DNA of 64,000 nucleotides from Devosia sp. A16. GTDB lineage: Bacteria; Pseudomonadota; Alphaproteobacteria; Rhizobiales; Devosiaceae. Of the stretch, positions 17,950 through 27,243 are shown piece after piece. Location: NCBI RefSeq assembly GCF_001402915.1, contig NZ_CP012945.1, positions 866,001 through 930,000 of the forward strand, written 5' to 3'. The translations under genes were made by a program, and so were the position numbers. Within the stretch, counting starts at the first letter, position 1. Each line of letters starts with the position of its first letter. Under the pieces are notes generated by a model, which was not told where the DNA came from, did no database searches, and worked only from the letters and a program-made list of their open reading frames with translations.

Positions 17950-18911
17950 GCCGCTTCTCCCTCATAGAGCACGCAATGCACCTGATGCCCGCCGCGGGCG
18001 ATGGCCGGTGGCAGGCCGGCCTCGCATTCAGGCCGCACATGCGGACAGCGATGCGAGAAGCGGCAACGCACGATATCGTTCTGCCCGCCCCAGACGCTGC
18101 CCTCGAGCGGCACCAGCTCATGCGGCTCGTCGACATCCGGCACCGCCGCGATGAGCCCCCGCGTATAGGGGTGGAGCGGCGTGGCGAAGATCGAGCGCAG
18201 CGCCCCCTCCTCCACCACCTGGCCGGCATGCATGATGGTGAGTCCCGAGCAATATTCCGAGACCAGCGACAGGTTGTGCGCGATGAGGACGATCGCCATG
18301 TCGCGCTCCCGGCAGATGCGGGTGAGGAAGCGCAGCAGCTCGCGCTCGGTGGTGACGTCGAGCGCGGTGGTCGGTTCGTCCGCGATCAGCAGGGCCGGGT
18401 TGCTGGCCATGGCGCAGGCCATGGCGACGCGCTGCGCCTGGCCACCGCTGATCTGGTGCGGATATTTCTCGCCCAGGTCGGCGAAATTGAGCCCGACCAG
18501 CCGGAACAGGTCGGCGATCTCCTTTGGCCGCGCCGCGTTAGCCACCTTTCGCTGCGCCAGCACCCGCTCGACCTGTTTCCCCGTGCTGAGGAACGGGCTC
18601 AGCGCCCCCTTGGCGTTCTGGAACAGCAGCGACACGCCGTGCGAGAGGTTGCCGCGCAGGCCCCTCTGGTCGCTCGCCGGCAGCCGCTTGCCGCCAAAGC
18701 CGACCTCGCCGCTGCTGACCAAGAGGCCTGGCGCCGCGAGGCCGACGCTCGCCATCATCGAGATCGATTTGCCCGAGCCGCTTTCGCCGACGAGGCCATA
18801 GATCTGCCCACGCTCGACAGCGAGGTTCATGTTCTCGACGATGCGCCGGGTCACGCCGCCGCGCCTGGTGTCGATCGAGAGGTTCTGGATTTCGAACAGC
18901 GTCTCGGCCAT
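17946..18911 (-). CDS. Peptide-type ABC transporter ATP-binding protein, OppD/DppD type
   Basis: A 321-residue ATPase with Walker A GESGSGKS, a signature variant ISGGQAQR and Walker [13 protein letters not shown]. The C-terminal cysteine motif is CRFSHRCPHVRPEC. The frame is open to 19,019, but the start is set at ATG 18911, whose first base is the last base of the permease stop (TGATG). Together with the OppF-type protein it would power the permease pair at 18,911-20,825. Confidence 0.93.
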   Translation of the reverse strand: MAETLFEIQNLSIDTRRGGVTRRIVENMNLAVERGQIYGLVGESGSGKSISMMASVGLAAPGLLVSSGEVGFGGKRLPASDQRGLRGNLSHGVSLLFQNAKGALSPFLSTGKQVERVLAQRKVANAARPKEIADLFRLVGLNFADLGEKYPHQISGGQAQRVAMACAMASNPALLIADEPTTALDVTTERELLRFLTRICRERDMAIVLIAHNLSLVSEYCSGLTIMHAGQVVEEGALRSIFATPLHPYTRGLIAAVPDVDEPHELVPLEGSVWGGQNDIVRCRFSHRCPHVRPECEAGLPPAIARGGHQVHCVLYEGEAA

Positions 18912-19810
18912 CACTCGCTCCCCCGGCGCGGGTCGAGCCGCGCCTCGAGCGCATCCCCCATCAGGTTGAGGCTGAAGATCGTGGTGGCGAGCACGAGGCC
19001 GGGGCAGATGCTCATCCACCAGGCGCCCTGCACCAGGTAGTTGGTGCCCTCGGCCACCATGACGCCGAGATCCGGCGTCGGCGGGCGGATGCCGATACCG
19101 AGGAACGACAGCACCGCGACATTGCCCACTGCCGCCGCGAGGTTGAGGCTGCCATGAATGACGATCGGGTTGACCGTGTTGGGGAGGAGGTGCCGGAACA
19201 GGATCGACATTTCGGTCGCCCCGGAGCAGCGCGCCGCATCGATATATTCGAGGCTCTTCTTCGATAGCGCCTGACCGCGGATCACCCGGGCATAGAGCGG
19301 GATATTGATCAGCACCGTGACGATGACGATGCTTTCGACGCCCGGCCCGAGCACCAGCACCAGGATCATTGCCACAAGGATCAGCGGGAACGACTGGATG
19401 ATGTCGACGAGCCGCATCACCAGGTCGTCGAACCAGCCGCCGACATAGCCGCAGATCAACCCGATCAGCGAACCGATGACGATGGCGCCGCTCACTCCCA
19501 CGCCGGCGACGATGAAATCGACCCTGAGCGAAGTGATGGTGCGCGAGAACACGTCGCGGCCGAAATGATCGGTTCCCAGCCAGTGCTCCGCCGAGGGCGG
19601 CAGCAGCACGTCGGGCGTGGTGAGGATCGGCTCGTGGGTGACGAGGAACGGCCCGAGGATGGCCGTCAGCAACAGGAGGGCCAGCAGCGTCACGCCGACG
19701 AGACCCAGCGGGTCGCCGCCGAAGGCGCCGAAATAAAGCTTCCGCCAGCTGAGGCTCTGTCGGGGTCGGGATGCCGTGAGCGGCACGATGCGGTCACCTT
19801 GCATATTCAT
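18911..19810 (-). CDS. ABC transporter permease, DppC/OppC type
   Basis: A 299-residue inner-membrane permease. It has one N-terminal helix (about 33-55), a periplasmic loop with LGTDHFGRDVFSR, then five helices. The EAA loop is DAARCSGATEMSI followed by LP. The ATG at 19810 overlaps the end of the DppB-type gene by 17 nt; a second ATG at 19804 is possible. A longer frame to 19,837 would begin inside the upstream gene and adds no family sequence. Confidence 0.92.
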   Translation of the reverse strand: MNMQGDRIVPLTASRPRQSLSWRKLYFGAFGGDPLGLVGVTLLALLLLTAILGPFLVTHEPILTTPDVLLPPSAEHWLGTDHFGRDVFSRTITSLRVDFIVAGVGVSGAIVIGSLIGLICGYVGGWFDDLVMRLVDIIQSFPLILVAMILVLVLGPGVESIVIVTVLINIPLYARVIRGQALSKKSLEYIDAARCSGATEMSILFRHLLPNTVNPIVIHGSLNLAAAVGNVAVLSFLGIGIRPPTPDLGVMVAEGTNYLVQGAWWMSICPGLVLATTIFSLNLMGDALEARLDPRRGSE

Positions 19811-20825
19811 GCCGGATCCGGGGGTCGATGAGGGCATAGGAGAGGTCGACGCAGAGGTTGGTGATGGCGACGCTGGAGGCGATCAACAGGATGCAGGTCG
19901 AGACCGGCGCCATGTCGGAGGTGGTGATGGCGGTGACGGCGTAGCGGCCGATGCCGGGCCAGGCGAACACCGTCTCGACGATGGCGGCGCCGGCCAGCAC
20001 GTTGGCGACGACGAAGCCGAGCGTCGTGACGATCGGCACCAGGGCGCCGCGGAACGCATCGCCCAGCACCACCTGCCTTGATCTCAGCCCCAGTGCCCGG
20101 CCGAAGGTGACGTAATCTTCGCCCAGCGACTCGCCCATGGCCGAGCGGGTGATGCGCGCCAGCGGCGAGATGACGCCGAGCCCCAGTACCAGCGCCGGCA
20201 GCATCAGCTGGCGCAGTGCGGCCCAGGCAATGTCGGGCTTGCCGGCGAGCAGCGCATCGACGGTGAGGAAACCGGTGACCGGCGGCGGCGAAACGAACAT
20301 CGGCGACAGCCGGCCGATCGGCGATGGCACCAGCCGCCACTGGAAATAGAGGAGGAAGATCAGCACCACGCCGAGCCAGAACGCCGGCACCGACTGGATG
20401 GCGATGTTGACCACCCGGACCAGGTGGTCGGTCGGCCTGCCGCGCCGCACAGCGGCGACGAGCCCCAGCGGGATGCCGACCAGTACGCCGAAACCGATGC
20501 CGAAACTCGCCAGTTCGAGCGTCGCCGGGATGCGCTGCGCCAGGTCTTCGGCAACGCTGTTGCCGGTGCCGAAGGAGCGGCCGAATTCGCCGCGGAACAC
20601 CGACTGCATATAGCGCGCATACTGCACCACCAGCGGCTGATCGAGGCCCATCTGGCGCCGCATCTCGGCCCGCTGCTCGTTGGTGATGTCGGGGTAGCGG
20701 CTGGTCACCGGATCGGACGGCAACAGATACGCCATCGAGAAGGCGACCGCGCTGATGCCGAACAGCACGACGAGGCCGATGGCGAGGCGTCTGGCAATGT
20801 ACAGCAGGATCGGGGGGAGCCGCAT
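19794..20825 (-). CDS. ABC transporter permease, DppB/OppB type
   Basis: A 343-residue permease beginning MRLPPILLYIARRL, the standard first helix, with the family motif YLLPSDPV near residue 35. The EAA loop reads GRALGLRSRQVVL. The ATG at 20825 has GGTGA five bases upstream. An in-frame GTG nine bases earlier is an alternative start. The gene lies 63 bp downstream of its binding-protein gene. Confidence 0.92.
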   Translation of the reverse strand: MRLPPILLYIARRLAIGLVVLFGISAVAFSMAYLLPSDPVTSRYPDITNEQRAEMRRQMGLDQPLVVQYARYMQSVFRGEFGRSFGTGNSVAEDLAQRIPATLELASFGIGFGVLVGIPLGLVAAVRRGRPTDHLVRVVNIAIQSVPAFWLGVVLIFLLYFQWRLVPSPIGRLSPMFVSPPPVTGFLTVDALLAGKPDIAWAALRQLMLPALVLGLGVISPLARITRSAMGESLGEDYVTFGRALGLRSRQVVLGDAFRGALVPIVTTLGFVVANVLAGAAIVETVFAWPGIGRYAVTAITTSDMAPVSTCILLIASSVAITNLCVDLSYALIDPRIRHEYAR

Positions 20826-20888
20826 GATGGTCACCGGATGGTCCGAAGGGCCGCCCCGGCAGCGCGCCGGGACGGCAGGTCATGAAGG

Positions 20889-22523
20889 TCAGGCGCAGGG
20901 GCGCAGCCACGAGAAGGTGATGGTTCCCCAGGGGAACTTGTTGACGTTGCAGATCCGGCTGGAGACCGCGGCGTTCCAGTTCACCTGGTAGAGCGGCGCC
21001 GCCAGGTGCTCGCCATTGAGGATGCCAAGCACTTCGGTCTGCAGCTTGCCGTAGGCCTCGGTGTCTTCCTGCGGTACGAGCAGGGCCGCCAGCACGTCCT
21101 TGTCGAGCGTCGGGTTGGAATACTGGATGTGGTTGGTGGCGCTGTCGGTGCGGTACATCCAGTAGGCCCAGTACATGAAGTCGTTCCACCACGGCCCCAT
21201 CGAGTGGATGGAAACCTTGAGGTCGCGCTTGCCCCAGGCGATGTCGTCGAAGGCATTCTGGGTCAGCGGCTTGATCTGCATGTCGAGCCCGATGCCGCGC
21301 AGCGCATCCTGGATGATGACGCCGGCCGTCATGTTGCCCGAGCCCTGCACCACCGGCACCTCGAACGAGGGCACATTGCCGGCATATTTGCTCTCGGCCA
21401 CCAGCTTTTTCGCCGCCTCGACATCGGTGCTGAATTCCGGATCGGCGACATAGCCGGGCGTGTTGACGCCCACGAGATTCTGCACCGGAGTGCAGAAGCC
21501 CTTGCAGACTTCGGCCACCAGCCGCTCATAGGGGATCGCCTTGATCACCGCTTCGCGGATCTTCGGGTCATCGAACGGCGGCACGTCGGGTTTCCAGCGC
21601 AGCACCGCCACGTCCTGCTGCGAGGGCACCGAGAACACCTTGGCGTTGGGCGATTTCGCCAGCACCGCGTATTCGTTGGGGGTCATGAAGGCGAAATCCG
21701 CCTCGCCGCTTTCCATCAGCAGCATGCGGGTCTGCGCATCCGGCACCACGCGGAACATCACTTCCGAGTAGAACGGCTTGGCGTCGCCCCAGTAGTTCTT
21801 GTTGGCAACGGCCGTCAGGTACTCGCCGTTCCGCTGCTCGCCCAGCATATAGGGGCCCGAGCCCATGGCGTTCTTCTTGATCCACTCGACGCACCAGGTG
21901 TCCTCGGCGGTGCGGCCGGCTTCGCAGGCCGCCTTCGACATCACGGTCAGCGACATCGAGGCGAAGTTGCGCAGGGAATAGCGCCCGAGCCCGTCCGGGT
22001 AGGTGATCTCCAGCGTCTGGGGGTTGATGACCTTCATCTGGTCGACCTTGAAGATGCCGCCGGTCTCGATCTGCGTGGTGCCCCAGCCCATCCGCCCGAC
22101 CAGCGCCCGCTCGATCGACCAGTAGACGTCGTCGGCGGTGACGGGCGAGCCGTCCCAGAACTTGGCCGCCGGGTTGAGGTGGAAGGTCAGCACCTTGTTG
22201 TCGGCGGAGATGTCCCACGAGCTCGCCAGCCGCGGCACGATCCTGGTCTGGTCGGCAATGCCGGTCGCCGGATCGATCTCGTAGGTGACGAGCGTATCGA
22301 AGAACTCCATCGCCAGCTGGCCGACGAAGGCCGAAGTGTTCTGCGGATCGAGCGTCGCGGGATACTCGTGATGGAGGTAGATGAGCCGCGGACCCGAGCC
22401 GACCTGGTCGGGGCTGAGCGGCGTGGGAGCGAACGCTGTCTGCGCGATGGCGGGCAAGGCGACGCTCGAGGCAGCGGCAGTCAGCAGCGCCGCGGCAAGC
22501 GGCAGGAATCTGCGTTTGGACAT
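20889..22523 (-). CDS. ABC transporter substrate-binding protein, SBP_bac_5 family
   Basis: A 544-residue periplasmic protein. The N-terminus MSKRRFLPLAAALL with cleavage near AIAQ is a Sec-type signal peptide. Family motifs are VTYEIDPATG, FHLNPAAKFWDGSPVT and REAVIKAIPYERL. Two cysteine pairs (CEAGRTAEDTWC and CKGFC) may form periplasmic disulphides. The ATG at 22523 has AGAGAGGA upstream; the six-residue longer start lacks a better site. It heads the operon that ends in the amidohydrolases, so its ligand may be an amide or a cyclic nitrogen compound rather than a peptide. This is inference. Confidence 0.93.
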   Translation of the reverse strand: MSKRRFLPLAAALLTAAASSVALPAIAQTAFAPTPLSPDQVGSGPRLIYLHHEYPATLDPQNTSAFVGQLAMEFFDTLVTYEIDPATGIADQTRIVPRLASSWDISADNKVLTFHLNPAAKFWDGSPVTADDVYWSIERALVGRMGWGTTQIETGGIFKVDQMKVINPQTLEITYPDGLGRYSLRNFASMSLTVMSKAACEAGRTAEDTWCVEWIKKNAMGSGPYMLGEQRNGEYLTAVANKNYWGDAKPFYSEVMFRVVPDAQTRMLLMESGEADFAFMTPNEYAVLAKSPNAKVFSVPSQQDVAVLRWKPDVPPFDDPKIREAVIKAIPYERLVAEVCKGFCTPVQNLVGVNTPGYVADPEFSTDVEAAKKLVAESKYAGNVPSFEVPVVQGSGNMTAGVIIQDALRGIGLDMQIKPLTQNAFDDIAWGKRDLKVSIHSMGPWWNDFMYWAYWMYRTDSATNHIQYSNPTLDKDVLAALLVPQEDTEAYGKLQTEVLGILNGEHLAAPLYQVNWNAAVSSRICNVNKFPWGTITFSWLRPCA

Positions 22524-22702
22524 ACTGATCCTCTCTTCCAAAGGGGGAGGCCAGTGCGAGCCTCAAAGCAGGGAGGAGGTTGCTTTGAGGCCCGATTGGC
22601 GACGAGGATCAGCATCAATTCCGGCACCCGACCGGACAAGTTCACCTTCGGCGCAAACGCGGATACCAAGGTATCGATAGTGGTGACCGGAGCACCGGCC
22701 TG

Positions 22703-22799
22703 CTCCCCTCCCCCTTGAGGGGAGGGGTTGGGGGTGGGGGTCCATCGGTGATCACCACCCCACCCCCTCCCTCAATCCCTCCCCTCGAGGGGAGGGAGG
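22703..22799. repeat. Dispersed palindromic repeat, copy B
   Basis: Imperfect inverted repeat of CCTCCCCT/AGGGGAGG hairpin units around a centre near 22,750. It fills most of the 300-bp gap between the PIG-L gene and the next binding protein, where no gene is seen. It may terminate the upstream operon. Confidence 0.8.
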
Positions 22800-22823
22800 C
22801 GGCAGCATCGGTGCCAGTGCTTC

Positions 22824-23609
22824 CTAAACCCCCAGCAGCGCCTTGACCTCCTGCGCCGTGACCTTCCGCCCATAATCCGCCAGCTGGAAGCTCTCGGCGA
22901 ATTCCCCTGCCCCGGCCATTCCCGGCTGGGTGTACATGAACTCGGGCCAGTATTTCAGGATGAACGCCCGCTCGGCCGCCCAGTCGCCGATAACCGGCGC
23001 TTCGTTGAGGAAGCCCCGCTCGAACGGCGCGAACTCGTAGAACTGCGTGGCGTGCGCGGCGCAGGCCTTGAGCTTGGCGTCGATCGAGGCGCCGACATCC
23101 ACCACCACGTCGTGCTTGTGCACGTCGATGGCGCCGTAATCGGTCATCTTCAGGCAGATCGGGGCATCGGCCAGCGGCGGCACGTCTGGGACGATATTGC
23201 CGTTGGTGCAGAAGCCCGAGGCCTCGCGCACCGCGCGCCCGGCCGCACGGTTGTCGAGATGGCCGGGGCAATCGTCATGGAAGGTGATGACGATATCGGC
23301 CTGCCAGCGACGGATCGCCGAGATCACCGCGGTGCGCAGCGCCAGGTCGGGCACCAGTTCGCCATCGTGGATATCGAGGATCTCGTAGTCGAGCACCCCG
23401 AGATGCCGGGCCGCCGTGTAGGCCTCGCGGGCACGGCGGCGCTTCAGCGGCTCGCGGTCCATCTGGTAGTGGCCGGCATCGCCATTGGTCAGCGACATGA
23501 ACTTGACGGCCGCGCCCCTGTCGGCGAGGAGCCGCATCGTGCCGCCCGAGTACATTTCCGCTTCGTCCGGATGGGCTTCGACGACGAGCACTTTGAGCGG
23601 ATAATTCAT
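22824..23609 (-). CDS. PIG-L family deacetylase
   Basis: A 261-residue zinc-dependent deacetylase of the LmbE/PIG-L family. The metal motif AHPDE is at about residues 12-16 and the later histidine lies in CPGHLDN. Family members remove acetyl groups from GlcNAc-containing molecules. The ATG at 23609 follows AAAGGAG, 7 bp after the isomerase gene. Its place at the end of a ROK-regulated ABC operon suggests it deacetylates an imported amino-sugar derivative. The exact substrate is inference. Confidence 0.9.
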   Translation of the reverse strand: MNYPLKVLVVEAHPDEAEMYSGGTMRLLADRGAAVKFMSLTNGDAGHYQMDREPLKRRRAREAYTAARHLGVLDYEILDIHDGELVPDLALRTAVISAIRRWQADIVITFHDDCPGHLDNRAAGRAVREASGFCTNGNIVPDVPPLADAPICLKMTDYGAIDVHKHDVVVDVGASIDAKLKACAAHATQFYEFAPFERGFLNEAPVIGDWAAERAFILKYWPEFMYTQPGMAGAGEFAESFQLADYGRKVTAQEVKALLGV

Positions 23610-23616
23610 TTGCGGC

Positions 23617-24696
23617 TTACTCCTTTGAAACGTTCATGCGCAGCGCAGCGGCTGCCGCCTTGAGGGTCGCGCCACTGCGCGTGACGAACCCTTCGAGTTC
23701 GTCGAGGTCGGGATCGGGCGAGAAATAGGCGTCGGGGGCGATCATCGTGCCGACGGCGACGCCGTCCTCGAACAGCCGCGACAGGCGGATCAGTTCGAGG
23801 ATCTCGCCCAGTTCGGCATCCGGCTGGCGAGCCTGCCAATCGGGGTCGAACAGCGGGATCTGGTTCTTGTCCGAGCCCCAGACATTCTCGATGGTGAAAT
23901 TGGGAAAGCTGCCGGCGGCGAACAGCGCGCCGAGCACTGCCTGCCAGTCGATCACCCCGTCGCCGCAGGCGCGCGTCTGCCGCTCCAGCCCGAGCGGGCG
24001 GGCGAACAGCACGATGTCGCGCATATGGGTCTTCTTCACATAGGGCGCGACCCGCCGGGTCGCTGCCACCGGGTCCTCGCCGCGCACCACCACATTGGCG
24101 AGATCGAGCGTCACCCCCAGCGCATCGGCGCCGACCTGTTCGATCAGCCGCACGATCTCCGCCGTGGTGATCTCCTCATGTGTCTCGACCGCGATGCTGG
24201 CGCCACGGTCTCTCAGCACCGGCTTGAGCTTCAGCAGGAACTTTCGCGTTGCGTCGAGCTGGTCGGGCCAATCGACATCGGTGCGGTAGCGATCGATGGC
24301 ATGAAGGCCCCAGTCGTGCCGCTGGTAGTTGGCGGTATCCCCCCACAAAGCCGTGCAGCCGACCGCGGTGGTCGCCTCGATCATCCTGGTCATGCCGAGG
24401 AGGTAATCGCCCTTGCCGACCTCGCGGACCTCCGGCGCCTCGGGCGTGTTGTAGGGGTTGATCTTGCCCAGCCCCATTTCGAGGTAGAGCCCGAGCTCGT
24501 CGGCCCGCTGCTTCACTGCGGCGAGGAAGCCCTGGTCGAGTGTCGGCGAGACGTCGAGCACGGTGCGGAAGAACACGCCGGCATGCCCGAGCTCGGCGCA
24601 GCGTTCGATCAGCCCCAGCGGGCCGAGTTCGGCGGCGCGGGGGAACTTCCGTCCGTCGATGCCGACGCGGATTTCGGGGATATCTGTCACTGTCAT
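23617..24696 (-). CDS. Sugar phosphate isomerase/epimerase (xylose isomerase-like TIM barrel)
   Basis: A 359-residue AP-endonuclease-2-type TIM barrel. Metal ligands are suggested by the glutamate in VETHEEIT, the aspartate in TLDLANV, the histidine in KKTHMRD and the glutamate in TIENVWG. It is related to the protein at 32,756-33,679 (both share HEEIT and EDP/GEDP followed by AATRR). The ATG at 24696 overlaps the ATPase stop by 4 nt. It probably isomerises the sugar delivered by the ROK-regulated ABC operon. Confidence 0.86.
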   Translation of the reverse strand: MTVTDIPEIRVGIDGRKFPRAAELGPLGLIERCAELGHAGVFFRTVLDVSPTLDQGFLAAVKQRADELGLYLEMGLGKINPYNTPEAPEVREVGKGDYLLGMTRMIEATTAVGCTALWGDTANYQRHDWGLHAIDRYRTDVDWPDQLDATRKFLLKLKPVLRDRGASIAVETHEEITTAEIVRLIEQVGADALGVTLDLANVVVRGEDPVAATRRVAPYVKKTHMRDIVLFARPLGLERQTRACGDGVIDWQAVLGALFAAGSFPNFTIENVWGSDKNQIPLFDPDWQARQPDAELGEILELIRLSRLFEDGVAVGTMIAPDAYFSPDPDLDELEGFVTRSGATLKAAAAALRMNVSKE

Positions 24697-26324
24697 GATA
24701 CGGGAACCGGATTGGCGCTGGAGGTTTCGAGCCCGAGGCCACCGGGCACGGCGGCGATGAGCTGGCGCGTGTAGTCGTGCTGCGGGTCGGCGAGCACGGC
24801 TTTGGCCGGGCCCTCCTCGACGATCTGGCCGCGATGCATCACCGCGATGCGGTCGGCGATGTAGCCGGCGCTGACCACGTCATGGGTGATGTAGAGAACG
24901 GCGACCCCCTGCTCGTCGCGCAGGCGCGCGATCAGGTTGAGGATGTCGCGCCGGATCGACACGTCGAGCATCGACACCGGCTCGTCCGCCACCAGGAGCT
25001 TCGGCGAAGCAGCGAGCGCCCGGGCCAGCCCGACGCGCTGGCGCTGGCCGCCCGAAAGCTCATGCGGGCGTCGGTCGAGATAATTGGCGGTGGGGGTCAG
25101 GCCCACTTCGGTGAGCAGCGCCGCCACCCGCCCCTCGACATCGGCCTTGTCCCCACCCGGCGCCGAGATCACCGCGCGACGCAGGTGATGGCCGATGGTA
25201 TGCAGCGGGTTGAGCGAACCATAGACATCCTGGAACACCATCTGCGCGGCACGTGGCTGGTGCGGCCGGCGGCGCGATACCGGGACCGGCGTCCGGCCAT
25301 CGACCAGCACATCGCCCGAGCTTGGCCGGGTCAGCCCGGTGACGATACGCCCGAAGGTCGATTTGCCGCTGCCCGAGGCGCCGACCAGCGCCACGATCTC
25401 TGCCGGCGCCAGGCGGAACGACACATCGTTGACCGCCACCAGGGCCGAGCGGCCGGTGAGCGGGTTGGTGCCATAGGCCTTGGTAAGATGCGCCGTCTCG
25501 AGCACCGGATGGGCCACGGATTTCGGCCGGATGACCTGCGGCACGGCGAAATCCACCTTCGGCGTCGCGGTCAGCAACGCCCGTGAATAGGGATGCTCCT
25601 GGTGCTGCCGGAACGCGGCCACCGGCGCCGTCTCGACGATCTTGCCTCCGCGCATCACCGCGATACGGTCGGCCACTTCGAACAAGAGCGGCAGGTCGTG
25701 GGTGATCAGCAGCACGGCAAAACCCATCTGCCGCTGCAGCGCCTTAACCGTAACGAAGATTTCCTGCTGCACGATCACGTCGAGGGCGGTGGTCGGCTCG
25801 TCGAGGATGATCAGTTTCGGTTCGAGCGCCAGCGCCATGGCGATCACCACGCGCTGCCGCTGCCCGCCCGAGAGCTCATGCGGAAAGGCCCGCAGGCGTT
25901 TGGGGTCGATATCGACCATCCGCAGCAGTTCGGCCGGCGTCCGCCGGACGGACGAGCCGCCGCGGTCGAGTGCCTCGCGGAGCTGCCACTCGATCCGCTT
26001 GACCGGATTGAGCGAGGTCAAGGAGTTCTGGAGGACGATCGAGGCGGTGCGCCAGCGCAAGGCTCGCACCGCCTTGTCGTCGTCCGACAGCATGTCGTTG
26101 CCGGCAATGCGGATCGCGCCGCCGGTAATGATGCCGGGCGCCCGCAGCAGCCTGAGGATCGATTGCGCGATCGTCGACTTGCCGCAGCCCGATTCCCCGG
26201 CGAGCCCCATGAACTCGCCCGGGGCGATGTTGAACGACACCCGGTCGACTGCCGGGATGATGCCGTTCTCGCCGGCATAGCCGACGCTGAGATCGACGAT
26301 CTCGAGGGCGGGGATATCAGGCAT
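24693..26324 (-). CDS. Double ATP-binding protein of peptide-type ABC transporter (DppD-DppF fusion)
   Basis: A 543-residue protein with two complete ATPase halves. The first has GESGCGKS, LSGGQRQR and [12 protein letters not shown]; the second, from about residue 270, has GASGSGKS, LSGGQRQR and LLVADEPVSMLD. One polypeptide therefore supplies both nucleotide-binding domains. The gene overlaps the upstream permease by 8 nt and the downstream isomerase by 4 nt, in a single operon led by the ROK regulator. Confidence 0.93.
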   Translation of the reverse strand: MPDIPALEIVDLSVGYAGENGIIPAVDRVSFNIAPGEFMGLAGESGCGKSTIAQSILRLLRAPGIITGGAIRIAGNDMLSDDDKAVRALRWRTASIVLQNSLTSLNPVKRIEWQLREALDRGGSSVRRTPAELLRMVDIDPKRLRAFPHELSGGQRQRVVIAMALALEPKLIILDEPTTALDVIVQQEIFVTVKALQRQMGFAVLLITHDLPLLFEVADRIAVMRGGKIVETAPVAAFRQHQEHPYSRALLTATPKVDFAVPQVIRPKSVAHPVLETAHLTKAYGTNPLTGRSALVAVNDVSFRLAPAEIVALVGASGSGKSTFGRIVTGLTRPSSGDVLVDGRTPVPVSRRRPHQPRAAQMVFQDVYGSLNPLHTIGHHLRRAVISAPGGDKADVEGRVAALLTEVGLTPTANYLDRRPHELSGGQRQRVGLARALAASPKLLVADEPVSMLDVSIRRDILNLIARLRDEQGVAVLYITHDVVSAGYIADRIAVMHRGQIVEEGPAKAVLADPQHDYTRQLIAAVPGGLGLETSSANPVPVS

Positions 26325-27243
26325 CGCGCTTCACCGGGGTCATGAGCGTGGCGCTCGGTTTGCTGACGCCGGCGCGGCGCAGCAGCCGGTCGGCCCGCAA
26401 CCGCGGGTTGCCGATCTCGTCGACCGCGTTGTTGATCAGCGCCAGCGAGAAGGCGGTTAGGGCGATCGCCATGCCGGGGACGACGAAGGTCCACCAGGCG
26501 CCGCGGATCAGCGCGGAGCTGTTCTGCGCCCAGAACAGCATCGAGCCCCAGGTGATCTGCCCGCCATCGCCGAGCCCGAGGAATTCGAGCGAGGCCTGCG
26601 CGGTGATGGCGAAGATCACCTGGTTGACGAAATAGGCGGCGACCACCGAGCCCATATTGGGCAGCAGCTCGACGGCGACGATGCGCCAGCGGCTCTCGCC
26701 CACATCCTCGGCGGCGGCGATGAACTCGCGCTCCCTGAGGCTGAGCGCCTGCGAGCGGAACAATCGCGCTCCGAAGGCCCAGCCGGTAATGGTCAGCACC
26801 ATGATCATGGTCAGCGGCCCGGGCGGCAGGAACGCCGCCAGCACCACCACCAGGGGCAGCCCGGGAATGACGAGGAAGACGTTGGTGACGAGCGTCAGCA
26901 GGTCGTCGACCCAGCCGCGGAAATAGGCGGCGGTGAGCGCGACGATCAATGCCAGCAGCGTCGTCAGCACGGCGATGGAGAAGGCCACCCAGAGGGTGTT
27001 CTGCCCGCCATAAAGGAACTGGCTCAACACGTCCTGCCCCTGCCCGGTGGTGCCGAACAGGTGGGCCAGCGACGGCGGCTCGTTGATGCCGCCGGTGGCG
27101 CGTTTCGCATTGTATGGCGCCAGCACCTGCGCCAGCGCGCTGACCGCGAGGAGCGCGCCGAGAATGACCAGCCCGACCGCCACGGGGATCGAACCGAGGA
27201 GTTGCCGGCGCGCCTTGGCGCCAAAGGTTTCGCTGAGCGACAT
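26317..27243 (-). CDS. ABC transporter permease, DppC/OppC type
   Basis: A 308-residue permease with an N-terminal helix (about 15-38), loop GTTGQGQDVLSQ and five further helices. The EAA loop is AAAEDVGESRWRI followed by LLPN. The ATG at 27243 directly abuts the stop of the partner permease (27244). It belongs to the ROK-headed sugar-type operon. Confidence 0.92.
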   Translation of the reverse strand: MSLSETFGAKARRQLLGSIPVAVGLVILGALLAVSALAQVLAPYNAKRATGGINEPPSLAHLFGTTGQGQDVLSQFLYGGQNTLWVAFSIAVLTTLLALIVALTAAYFRGWVDDLLTLVTNVFLVIPGLPLVVVLAAFLPPGPLTMIMVLTITGWAFGARLFRSQALSLREREFIAAAEDVGESRWRIVAVELLPNMGSVVAAYFVNQVIFAITAQASLEFLGLGDGGQITWGSMLFWAQNSSALIRGAWWTFVVPGMAIALTAFSLALINNAVDEIGNPRLRADRLLRRAGVSKPSATLMTPVKRDA